From Achaetomiella virescens (lineage: Eukaryota > Ascomycota > Sordariomycetes > Sordariales > Chaetomiaceae), in assembly GCA_031001845.1 (NCBI GenBank), contig JARNGD010000076.1, forward strand, positions 110,644-174,643: a stretch of 64,000 bases of DNA, given 5' to 3'. Below are positions 23,714 through 34,561 of the stretch, piece after piece (positions within the stretch are counted from its first letter, which is position 1; each line of letters starts with the position of its first letter). Position numbers and translations under genes: made by a program. Under the pieces are notes generated by a model. The model did no database searches. It saw only the letters and a list, made by a program, of their open reading frames with translations, and had not been told where the DNA came from.

Positions 23714-26412
23714 ATGGCGTCTGCGTCGCACAACCCGTATCCTCGGTCTCCCAACCCCTCAGTGCGGCCCTACAACTCCTCCGCCATCTCGTCAACCACG
23801 TCGCCCAAGCAGCCCGAGCAGTACCTGGGCGCCCCAATGAGGCCGAGCACGAACGCGGGCAGCACTGCTCCGAGTGCGAGAACAAACCAGGAGCCGCCTC
23901 CCCACCGAATAGGCATCCCGCCACCCTTACCCCCCGTCCACCAGCTCCCTCCGAACTCGTACCAGTCCTTCACGCCCGTCACGTCCGCGTCGTCAGTCAT
24001 GGAGCGGGAGTCAATCCCCTCGAGCGAGTCCGTGACCGACACACCTAGGCCAACCCATGCCAACCTCCCCGCGTCCAGTATCAGCAGCAGTTCTGTGGCC
24101 CAGAAGCGGGCTTACCGGCAACGGAGGAAGGACCCCAGCTGTGATGCCTGCCGCGAGAGGAAGGTCAAGTGCGACGCCACCGAGACCACCAGCTGTTCGG
24201 AATGCTCGAGCCGGGGTGTCAAGTGCCAGTTCACCAAGGAAACGAACCGCCGCATGTCGTCCATCAAGCAGGTCCAGGATCTTGAGAGGCAGATGGAAAA
24301 ACTTCGACGCGAGAACAACAGTCTCCGCCGCATGTTGCAGGACCACAACGTCCGCCAGTTCGACATGGACGTGGACGGCGTCGAGCAACTGCCCCTGCAG
24401 CTGCCAGGCATCGACCAGCACCCCCAGCGGAAGAAGAGGCCCGCGAGCGTCCACGACCTCGCGAGGGCGCGGTCCAATCTAAGGAGCTTTTCGCGGGGGA
24501 TATGGAAACCGCCCGCCCCTTACCGACAACCTCTAGCACACGAGCTGCGAGATTACCAGCAGATGCTGCCGCCGAAACAGACCGCCGAGACCCTTCTCCG
24601 AGCCTTCTATAGCACCTCCCACTCCATGACCCCGATCCTGCATTGGACCAGTTTCACGCAGACGATCGACGTCTCTACCGGCCAGGAACCTCATTACGCG
24701 TCTCTCAAGGCTTCATGTCTGTCTTCTTTGGCGTCTTGACTGTTGGCAGGCTCTTTTCGGCAGAGAATGAACACACCCGCGGCTACTCAGCCACCCAGCT
24801 TCTCGAGACGACACGTACGCTCATCGATCCCTGGAGCAACGACTTCGAGCTAGACAACGCCCGCGCGTTGGTGTTGGTGACGATTGCTCTGAATGAGCTG
24901 AACCTGAAGTCGGCTGCGTGGGCCTGGCTCGGATCCGCGGTGAGGGTGGCTCAGGATTTGGGTCTCTACACCGAGCCGGGGACATCATCTTTCATCGAGG
25001 CCGAGATGCGCAAGCGAGTGTGGTGGACGATCTACATCCTCGACCGAAGCCTGGCAGTCGAACTGGGGAGGCCAATGCAGATCGACGACTCCGACTGTGA
25101 CGTTTCGTTGCCGACAGCCGTCGACGACCATCACTTAACGGAACGCGGTCCAATGTTTCCAGACGGTGCTGAAGCGCTCACCCACTCTCTTCTGGCCATC
25201 ATTAACGTTGTCCGCTCCTACACCGCACTGAGTAGGGCACTCGCCTCCCCTGTAATTGCCGCGACTCGTCTGGCCACCTTCGATCAACACTTCGCCTCCT
25301 GTCGGCGCGCGTTCCCGGGCCCCTGCAACCCTGCGAGCACGGCCGCCATGCTGCCAAGTTTTCTGAACCCCATGGTCTATCTGCTACACGGCGCATGGTC
25401 CTCCACCGGCACAACCTCCTTCCATCGTGTCCGCGGATGTCCGAATGATAGCCATCGAGCAATGCATGAGCACGGCGCTCGAAACCGCCGCGCTCCTCTC
25501 GCGTACGCCCACCGCCCCTCTCGCTCAGGAAGCGACCGCGCTGCTCACCACCCACATCTTCCGCTGCGCGCTCTTCCTGCTCCTGACGGGCTACTTCGAC
25601 AAGGCGTCCGAGTGCATCCGCGCCCTGGCCGTCATCAACGACCACCGCGACGTCGCCGTGCCGTGCGGTCGCTTCCTCGCCTTCTTCATCTCCGCGCTGG
25701 CGTCCCGGAGAGCCGAGATCGTGGCGTACCTCTCCCAAGCACCCTCACCGAGCCAACCACCGTCTCCATACGGCCCGCCGCCACCGCCACCGCACCGCCC
25801 GTCCCCGCAGGCCATCAGCGACGCCCTGCTGCGCGACGAGGACTCCTCGCCTACGTGAGCTGCGATTTGCAGGCCGGGCTCGAGACGGCCTGGGTCTGGG
25901 CAGGGTGCAGCGAGCGCGAGGTCGCGTCGCCGCTGCCCGTCCCTGGGAAGCAGAGCCTCTTCAGCGCCGAGGCGAGATCGGGGCTGACTAGCGAAGAGAG
26001 ATGGGACTGGGGACCGGGCGTGACAGGCTGGGAGAGGCTGGAGGCGTCGATGCGGAGGCTAGCGAGCGGCGAGATGGGCGGGTCGACGCCGACTGCGTCA
26101 GCACCACTGCCGCCGCCGCCGCAGCAGCAGCAGCAGCAGCAGCAGCATCACGGTTGGAATACGGCTGCGCCACCGCCGCCCCCGTTGCCGCCTGTTTTGC
26201 CGCCGCATCAGCATCATCATCATCATAACCATCAGCCGGGGATCAAGATGGAGATGTCAGAACGGGATGCGAGGATGGAGATGGCGGGGCTGCCGCCGAT
26301 GTTGGGGTCGGGGTCGAGGTCGAGCCAGGGGTGTGCGTCGGTCAGTCCGACGACGGGGCCAAGTGGGAAGAGTAAGAGCCAAGAGAGGATCAGCATTGCG
26401 AATATTATTTAA
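23714..26412 (+). CDS. TF1: Zn2Cys6 transcription factor with fungal-specific middle homology domain (frame-broken)
   Basis: This is a probable nuclear DNA-binding regulator. ATG 23714 is preferred over the in-frame ATG 23621 because of its strong CACCATGG context. After about 140 Ser/Pro-rich residues comes a zinc cluster at residues 143-171 (CDAC, then RERKVKC, then CSEC, then the last Cys; spacing C2C6C7C2C6C), followed by a coiled coil (QVQDLERQMEKLRREN). The middle homology domain follows (FFGVL, RVWWTIYILDRSLA, LGRPM). The tail is rich in Pro, Gln and His, with a CAG tract at 26122-26145. Four frame breaks, each equivalent to one missing base, lie near 24670, 25386, 25423 and 25847. Protein similarity continues in the next frame across each, and none has room for an intron. 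They may be assembly errors or real lesions. The target genes are unknown. Confidence 0.85.
26122..26145 (+). repeat. CAG/CAA-type polyglutamine tract in TF1
   Basis: A run of CAG codons encodes eight Gln, preceded by Pro and followed by His. A second His-rich run (CAT/CAC codons) lies at about 26208-26228. Such tracts are common in activation regions and are length-variable. Confidence 0.85.
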
Positions 26413-27772
26413 AAAGGTAGGGGTTAGTTGGAGAGGAGGAAGCGAATGGAGAGGGCAGAAGAGGGGAAGGGGAAGTCAACAAGACGGGGTTTTCACGACC
26501 ATGATACCCACGAATTTTTCATGAGCAGGCCTTCGAGCACGCTACCAGTACGGCCGATTCAACACTACCATCATGCACACCATCGAGATACACCGAAAGG
26601 ACACAGTCTCCGCTACTCTAGCAGCGGGATGTTTAATACATCACACCCTGCAACTACCAACTTAACACCATCTACGTCGTGTAATATACCGTTTTTCTCA
26701 CTCTTCGATCCAAGACCAACCGCCTCAGTCATGCATCATCGGGCGCTCCGTGGCACACGGTGGAAGGGTTCCTTCTGGGTGGCTTTCTTTTCATTTTCGG
26801 AGGCAGCATGTCGGGAATGGAAGGGGTAGGCGGCGGCTATCTGATTTCTGCTCAAGTTCTTTTCTGCGAAGGCGAGCATATATATATTAAATATACATCT
26901 GTATCACAAGGCTGTACTTGGAGTAGCTTGTGGTACCTGATCATGGAAACTGCGACGTCGGACGCGGGATAATGTAGTATAAGATCGGCTTTGGTAGACG
27001 GAGGATGGGATCATGTTACAAGCCCCCCCCTCACCAGCCGGCCAACTGAATGGGGACGGGAGAATAAAACCCGTGCCTAAGCAACAAACAGCGTCGTCCT
27101 CTCACTTGAAAAGGTAACGTGAGCATGTGATATGTTTGTGCGACATTGATGTAGTCTGTTCATGGATAATCTGTAGCACTTCTTGTAGATTCTAGCCTCA
27201 ACAATCTTGTGTCACAGTCTTTGCTCGGATATGGCGAGGTTACCCTGTGCTACCTGCCAAAACTTTCCGGAGGCCATTGCCTTTGCGTGCTCTCTGCCTC
27301 CCACCACACCATTCAGGGACATGGGCCAAGCATCAGACAAGCAATAGGAAGCTTGCCTCTTCCCCATATACTCAGCTGCCACTTCAATGCCAACAGCACT
27401 TGATTTACCTCATGTTGCTTCTTTCCCGTCATTCATCAGCATAGCGCTTACCGAGGACAGCTCGCCAACGCCAAAGGTCTCGTCACGTCTCATGCCACAG
27501 AACCAGGGCGGCATTTTTACATCAGCGGCAGCCAACTTCCCCACTGCTGTGGCCGACCATCCTGTCTGGTCTGGCTGCGACAAGTCTTCGAGTGGGCACC
27601 CTGTGCAGACTCAGTCATCCTCTTCATTTATGATTTCTCGAGTTGGGATGATAAACAAACACGTATATCAATCGAAGTTCGAAACTACAAATCTATCCGT
27701 AATCACCACTACATATGCTATGCAATCGAATCCAATCTCTCACATGCCTACTCGGGATCCCCGTGCAACCCG
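26413..27772. other. Intergenic region between convergent TF1 and lipase genes
   Basis: No gene is supported. It holds the two 3' flanks: an AT stretch (about 26878-26896, TATATATATTAAATATA) may help form the TF1 3' end, and the minus-strand lipase stops at 27773-27775. No poly(A) signal could be assigned with confidence. Confidence 0.5.
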
Positions 27773-30183
27773 TCAACCCCCCAGCGAGCCATGCATCCTC
27801 CTCCCCAACAAGTCATCCGTGCTAGCCAGCTTGATAAGGCTCTTATCCTCATCATCCTTTTGCCTGCTTGCCCTTCTGACATTCTTCTTGCGCCGCCCAG
27901 ATGCACTCCCAGTGGGACTACGCTGGGACCAGCACTCTCCCGGCCACTGGCATCATCATCGCTGCTGCCGCTCGCCTCCTTCCCATCACTCCCCCGCCGA
28001 CTGCCTCCCCTCTTAGTCTTCCCTCTCCCCTTGCCCTCCTCGCCACCAGCCCCACCAGCCCCAGCAGCACCCTCACCTTCCACCTCCTCGGCAAACTTAG
28101 CCCTTATCTTCGTCATGCTCATCATCTCGAGCCCATGATCCTCCTCGCCGCTACTCTCCGTGGCGGCACCATCCGCCCTCCCATTCACTCCGGTCCCTGC
28201 CCTCGCCCTCCCCTGCCTCCCCCTCTGCCCGACCCTCTCCCTCCTCTCCGCCTCTCTGAACGTCCCCATAACCCACCCCGCCGCCCTCGAAATATGCCCC
28301 CACGCCGGCGGGTAAATACTCGGAAACTGCACAAACCCATGGCTGATCCCCGGTATCAGCATCACCTCCGCCACCGCCTTCTCGTCGAACCCCTTCGCGA
28401 GCGCATCGCTCTCCCGGTACTCGAACCTCTTTCCCCCCGACGCAAGCTGCGCCGCTTTTACTCTCCTCAACCTCCCCGCGAAGATTATGGTGTCGTCGAC
28501 CAGCGGGTCGCGCTCGCCGGTGAGGAAGTAGGTCTTGGGGAACTTGGCGAGGAGGACGTCGGGCGCGAGGATGGGCGAGAGGAGGTAGTCTTGCGAGAAG
28601 TCGGGCCGGTTGTGCGGGCCGACGTACAGGATGATCATACCGCGCATCATTTCGGGGGTGAGGACGCCGGTCGTTGAAGTACGAGATCATGGATGACATG
28701 GCCAGGCGGGTGCGCATCGGCTCGGGGTGGTGGGAGGCGCCTGGGTGGGGGGCGGCGGTGGTGGATGGTGAGGGTTTGGACGGGGTTGCGGTGGTGGCGA
28801 CAGGGGAAGGGGGAGCGGGCGGGGCTTGGTGCACGTTGCTGTATGTGGTCGGGCCCGAGTGGGCGTACTCGGGCGCCGGGCTGCGGACGTGCTCGGGCGA
28901 GGTAGAGGCGGCGCTGCCTTCTTGTTCGCTATTCTCTCCGGTGGTCTGGGACTTCGGGGAGCTGTCATCCTCGTCGTCTGGTGCGGCGTGCCGGCGAGGT
29001 GGTTGTACTGCGACGTCTTGCGCGCGATGATGGGCCTGTTGGTCCCGCGCATCCGGCGATCCTTGATCAGCGCCATCTGCTCGTCCGACATCCAACTACC
29101 GATGTTCATGTCGAGCGCAGGGTAGAACAAAATGAGGCCGGCGGGGACGGGGAGGTCCATCTGCCCCTGGAAACGGCGCACCGGCGTGGAGCCGCTTTCG
29201 ATGATCATCAGAGTCGTTGACGTCGCCAGTGTCCCGCCAGCGCTGTCGCCTGTGATGACCACCTTGGGGACCACCTTCCCGGACATCCCAATGCACCGGC
29301 CAGCGGTCTCGATGATGGTGGTGTACACATCGTAGCACTCGTTCAGGGCGTAGGGGTAGGGATACTCGGGAGCCTTCTTGTAATCCAGGCTCAGTACGGG
29401 CAGACGCGTCTTCGCAGCCCAGGCGAGCAACTTGTCGTCGTTGCACCTGGGGTTCATGGCGACAAAGCCGCCGCCGGGAATGTCCAGGATCAGGCGGTCG
29501 AGATGCTGGATATCGGAGAGCGGCCCGTCAAAGTACAGCCACGCAGAGACGGGCTCCTTGTAGTCGCTGGCGGCAGGGCGATGGATCCTAATCTGTCGCG
29601 GCGGCCATTGGTGAAGCGCGGGCGCATCAGGCCTTGCACGAAGCGCAGGTAGGGCGACTGGCTGCCCTTGTTCCAGCTGACGCGCATGTGCTCGACCGTG
29701 ATGTTGCCACGCACCTTGCGCACCTTCTCGTCGGCCTGCTCGGCGGCGACCAGGTAGTATAGCGAGAAGGCGATGCTCGCCAGGTCACGCAGCCATTTAT
29801 GCCTGATCTTCATGGCAGTCCAGAAGCCGGCGTCGAGGGCGGTGAGCACCCAGGTGGCACGGAAATAGGCGGCGTCGTACATGTTCGTCAGGGGATCGGG
29901 ACTGGCAAGGCCGACGAGTGTGCTGAAGTTACGGGCCGCGTAGAGATAGATCATAGTCAGGACGACCGTCTGCCATGCCGTCAGGCGCCTGGAGAAGATG
30001 CGGGAGAAGAAGCGCAGTATGGGGGGGCCATGTTTGTTGCCTCTGCGTCTCGTTAGCGGGGGAACCAGGGGTGATTGCGTTGTGGACGTACCTCACAAGA
30101 TACGCAGACCAAAAAGCCACCACGGCGAGGACCTGCAGTCTGCGCGACTTCATCGACGGCCGCCCCAGCAGATGGTCGATCAT
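27773..30183 (-). CDS. Hormone-sensitive-lipase-like alpha/beta hydrolase with N-terminal membrane segments (frame-broken)
   Basis: This is a likely ester hydrolase of the HSL / alpha-beta hydrolase-3 group. ATG 30183 starts a 30-residue exon with a hydrophobic segment (LAVVAFWSAYLV). A 49 nt intron (30043-30091, GTACGT...GCTAACG...CAG) splits an Arg codon. Exon 2 has a further hydrophobic segment, then the oxyanion region IPGGGFV just before MNPRCN, the nucleophile motif GDSAGG (about 29240), and after a Ser/Pro-rich insert of about 100 residues the acid region GERDPLVDD and the His region GISHGF. The C-terminus is a low-complexity charged tail ending HGSLGG. The usual HGGG reads PGGG here. 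Frame breaks occur near 29612, 28985, 28668 and 27895; similarity resumes after each. The substrate is unknown; a steryl ester or acylglycerol is possible by family. Confidence 0.82.
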
Positions 30184-32099
30184 CTTGGCGGTGGTTCGTC
30201 CGCAGATGGGTTGTCCACGACTTTAACAATTTTTTTCGAGCGTTCGTCCGACGTCTCGCCTACTTGTCATCGAACATGGACTCGGCCGCGCAGTTCGGTG
30301 GGCGTAGACTGGCGCAGTTGAGTGGTTCTAGAAACAGACAAAAGGCAGGTCGCAGACCGCCAGAACAACCTTATTGGAAGGCAAACCGTGCCGCCGAAGG
30401 AGCGGGTTGGATCCAGTCGCCAGATAAGGGGTCCGCACAGTTGTTAAAAAAGGAGCAAGGGCCAACCGCGGAGACAATCACGAGCAGGGTGCCAGCCAAC
30501 TCAAGAGAACCCTTGAGACGCCGCGGACAAAGTGAAGCGGAACGAGCAGGAGTGACATCGAGGCTAATCCGGCCACATGGCACCGTGTCTCGCTCCTTCC
30601 CGGGAGAGCCGCCAGAATGCAATGCGACAGGCATGAATCATGGCGTCACGGGTGGAATATGTCTGACATGTGAACGAAGGGATCAGTTGGGATGAGTGGC
30701 AGAGAGACATGGACAGCCTCCTATCCTGGGCAATAGCGCTGCCGGGCGTGGGGTCCTGTGGGGTACCCCGCTGTGGGGTGCTTCAGGCTTGTCTGTGTTG
30801 GTTCTTCTGAGATGATTTGAAAGCGGTGTGCTCTTCCAAGCCAAGTAAGATGCGATGGATGAAGGCCAAGTAGCTGAGACAGCTTGCGCGGGAGTTCTCT
30901 CGCTTTTGGCCGGAACCTAACGGACGGGTGCGCAAGTGCATCGGGAATACAGCCGGATGCGGGAGGGTCCATGTGGCTGTTTCTGTCCCCAAAGGGAATG
31001 GCGCTGTTTCCAGAAGCTTGTGATCGCGGCCCAGCTTCCTGCGACGACGACCAGGCTGAGGACTGTGGTGTGACTTACTGATCAGCATCAGGCAAGATAT
31101 TACTTCCGTACATGCATCCGACTTTCGTGCCGGTGCTCCGGGGTTCAGCGAGATGCGCCTGACAGGTTCCAGCACAGCTGAAACACGAATTGGGGATCCA
31201 ACAATGCGTCGTGTCAATGATGATCTTGTGAGCTGAAGTTGTGCAACAACTCGATTTCAGAAGTTGCACTTGCGCGTTCAACAGTCCCACTTAATCCCGA
31301 AATAGCAGAAAAACATCTCTTCTCCATGGCGCGACCGCAGCCGGGCACACAGCGAAAAGAAATCCATCTCTGGATGAAGACAGCAAAAATTACGACCGGA
31401 ACGGCCCCGAAGGACAATTCATGGCGGCTAGCACCACGATGTGCAATGCAGGCTCTCCACCATACGGCTGGGTTTTCATGATCTCCCTGCAGTCAATCAA
31501 GGTAAGTATGAAGAAAAAAGGAAAAGAACAGCGCAAGATTGAGGGCAGGTGGAAAAGGAATTTATAGTCAACCTCAGATAGTCCGTGCGCACTGGCAAAT
31601 CTGCAGTTACTCGCACGTGACCGGGGGCTGGCTGGACTTCAGGGTTGGGGTTGCTATAATCAAATCATCATCCCATGTTCGTCAGTTATGACTGAGAGCG
31701 GTCTTGCTCCACTCACCACTGGAGTGGTGTAACAATGAGCAAACTTCCGGTCGACCTCATCATTTCAGGACCCTTTTATTATCATATCGCCTGCCACAGC
31801 TCACCAAAGCCCTCACCCGAACCTTGGATTTGCTCATCGCACATCGTTCCATCGACGTTGTATCATTATGGTCGTCGCTCATCGAGAGTATTTTTTGAGT
31901 GGTTTGCCTTCGCGGTGTCTCGTTGCCCTGACAGTATGTGGCCTCATCGACGACCGCGGCATGAGGACAGTCGGACACTCTAGGGAACCATGTATCGCCT
32001 CGAAGCGCACCAGCCTAAGAGTTGCCCTAACACATCACCACCCACACCTGGGCCGGGCAGCTCACCACCCCTCGCACCCCTTTCACCCCCTTCACCCCC
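30184..32099. other. Intergenic region between the lipase and the secreted-protein gene
   Basis: No gene is supported. The first few hundred bases upstream of 30183 should hold the lipase promoter, but no TATA box or known operator is distinct. The short open frames present lack any domain. The stretch from about 32035 is CACC/CCCC-rich and runs into the 3' flank of the secreted-protein gene. Confidence 0.45.
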
Positions 32100-32619
32100 T
32101 CAGATATCCTCGCACGAATCCACCGTTGTCGTAACCGTGACTGTCGGCGTCGGCGCGTCGTCACCGACCCGGTCACCCCAAAGCACGAGCACGCCGAGAT
32201 GTACTCCGCCGCGTTGGCACAGTTGGCCGCGTAGTCGGGGATCGAGCTCGGCACAACAGTCACCTGCCTGGCCTCGAGCATGTCGCGCCTTGCGGCCGTC
32301 GGGCTGGGGAGGTCCTCGGCGTCGACAGTTACTGTAAGTGTGCTGTATGGGGGGAGGGGAACGGGGGCGGTTGTCAGTCTGTGGGTTTCCGGTGTGGGGA
32401 GCTTGGGAAAAAAAAAAAAAAAAAAATACTCACGTCGCAGCCGGAGTGACCGTCGTCAGCAGAAGCTCGAGCAGTGCTCTGACCGGACCGACAGCGGAAG
32501 CAAGCCGGGGCGGGTGCCGGTCACGGCGCGGTTTGCAGTTGTTGCCCGCGCAATGGCGAGGCTCCAGTACGGCGGCAGCCGCAAGGGAGATGAAGGAGAG
32601 AGCGGCTGCGAGCTTCATG
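32100..32619 (-). CDS. Small secreted protein with signal peptide and Cys pairs (frame-broken)
   Basis: ATG 32619 starts a clear signal peptide (MKLAAALSFISLAAAA) followed by a short mature protein with paired Cys residues (RHCAGNNC). Exon 1 covers 32434-32619. The intron is 32343-32433 (GTGAGT...CATACAG) and contains a 19 nt A/T tract. Exon 2 encodes a Thr/Val-rich stretch, a basic possible processing region (EARQVTVVP) and a second Cys region (YISACSCFGVT), then a Thr-rich end with a final Cys and the stop TGA at 32100-32102. Single-base deletions are inferred near 32531, 32462 and 32150, because the family-like reading resumes in the next frame each time. It resembles small secreted proteins common in Sordariomycetes with a CSC motif and Thr/Val repeats. 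The function is unknown; a cell-wall or effector-like role is speculative. Confidence 0.68.
32408..32426. repeat. A19 tract inside the intron of the secreted-protein gene
   Basis: A run of 19 A (19 T in the sense strand) begins 7 nt downstream of the splice donor. In the transcript it would be a U-rich tract near the 5' splice site. Confidence 0.95.
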
Positions 32620-34561
32620 TTGACGATTCGTGGTTTGGACGGCGGTATTTCCACTTTAACCGGTTGCTTGCAAACTCACAATAACAGAGGACATAGAAAG
32701 AGGAGGGCGTCATCCAGATGGCGTTTCTACCCGTCTTTTATACCTCGACCTGCCCTGTTAGGCACCGCGGCGCGTGGTTCCCCTGTCCGACCGCTTCCGC
32801 CATGCATCCGGACTGCGCAAACCTAACGGGGCAGTTCGGACGGCCAGCGGCGTGGCCAGGGACACCCATGTGCCTGCGTCTTTGGTTGAGCCAGAAGCAC
32901 GCAGTGTTACCTCAATGCTAGAATGGAGCTAGTCGGTTTCCACCCTCGAAGGAATTCGCCTCGTGGAGCGGATGGATTCTCTAAATGGCCGTCTTCGACA
33001 CCTCCGGCCAATGGATCGAACGACATGCTTGGGGCTTGTGTGAGAGCTGCTCGCTTTTAGGGCTTACAGGTCGCAATTAGTTGCAAGTCAAAAGGATCAG
33101 GACTCGAACCAGACCGCTGGGATTCGCCCTGTCGATCCATGTTGCGAGACTGGTCTGCCCCTGGCGATCGGAAACTGTGTGCTGCAGCTTCCCGACTTCG
33201 TTTCCACCTTCCACCTTGACTCAAGTCCGCGGGCTGTGGTGCGGGTATTCTGCGCGGTTGTGGATAAATACGACCTACGAGGTGCTCGTATGTAACCTTC
33301 TGCTGGCTGGGGGGCGGCGGTTGCACAACATGCGGAAGGTCAGAACTGAGATGGGGAATGGTTTATGGCCCCCGCCTGAGTTCGGGTCCGCGGAATATGC
33401 AGAATAAGGTCCGTGCAATAACGACTTACTCCTCTCCACTAATCATTGAGGGAGAAGATCGAGGTGAACGGTTAAGAGGTTGGGAACCCCTCAGCTTACC
33501 TTATCTTGTCGACCTTCCGTATTTAGCAGGACGTCATTGGTTATCACCCCCCGGGAACGCAAGATCTACAGACCCATCATGCATTCTTAAATCTAGGCAA
33601 AGCCTTCATCCTCCCTCAGGAAAGACCCTTCACCCGGAAGGACCTCTCCCGTTCCTCTGGGAGGGCTGCTGCGCTCCGGAGCAGCAGCCAAGAAGCGAAG
33701 CGGGACAGTGCAGCTCTGGATAACCGGATAAAGTACTGTTGAACGAAGCCTCAATGCTGGCAAGATACCACCAAGTGCTTAAAAATAGACCGCTCAGAGG
33801 GAGGCATGAGTCCTGCACGACACAATCCCCCCGGTCCGGAGCGGGACGAAACAGCAACACCTGGTTCATGCATTGCAAACATACTCTCGTGAAATAGACC
33901 AGGTCCTTGACAGGTCTTCGCAACTGCCCACGGTATATTACGCAGTCATTTACGCAGTGGTGTATCAGACATCACCACTTCCCGCACAGGTGCCATAAGA
34001 GGGTTGGAGAACCGTAAAACAGTCGGCTGGCGTCATTCTAGGAGATCCCCTGACAACACCAACACAAAAGTTAGTACCAGTGAAGGCAAGAGATCATCAT
34101 CCGCATTCGAAAGCCACGAAAACAGAATCCTCATGCAGCAAACCCTTACCCTATGTCCCCAAGATTGACCAAGAACCCAAAAGGATCACCAGCCCAAAAC
34201 CAGAAGCCAATATACGGAAGAGACGGTCCCTTTTATCCCGGTTATCCTTGTATATCCATAACCATATTCATTCATACAATCCTGTTGATGTGCGAGAGAT
34301 GCTTGGTTAGACTCCCTCCAACGACGTCCATGAAGGGAGAAACAGAACTACGCGAAGTGAAAGTAGAAAGATAAGCAAATATGTCAAGGCAAGTAAAGAC
34401 AGTCAACCAGCCCGCAGTCTCGTACTGCGGCTGATCAAGGTGGGTATCGAAAAATCCGAGCAAAACCAGATTCGACAAACAAGTGAGATAACCATCAAAA
34501 CAACCCCGAGATCATCAACGCCATGCTAATCGTTCCCGTAATCAATCACATCATACCATGC
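32620..34561. other. Intergenic region upstream of the secreted-protein gene and downstream of the Cys-rich gene
   Basis: No gene is supported. A TTTTATA element (about 32735-32741), some 115 bp before ATG 32619 on the opposite strand, could be a promoter AT box. A T-arm-like GGTTCGAGTCC at about 33108-33118 (minus) lacks the rest of a tRNA. From about 34000 to 34560 the sequence is A-rich on the plus strand, consistent with 3' UTR of the minus-strand Cys-rich gene. Confidence 0.45.

Noticed and set aside
24660..25850. Programmed ribosomal frameshifting in TF1
   Set aside because: There are four breaks in one gene and similar breaks in almost all neighbours, with no shared slippery heptamer or downstream structure visible. 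Deletions in the sequence explain them better.
33100..33125. tRNA-like T-arm (GGTTCGAGTCC on the minus strand)
   Set aside because: No matching D-arm, anticodon arm or acceptor stem could be folded from the adjacent bases, and the T stem has a mismatch.
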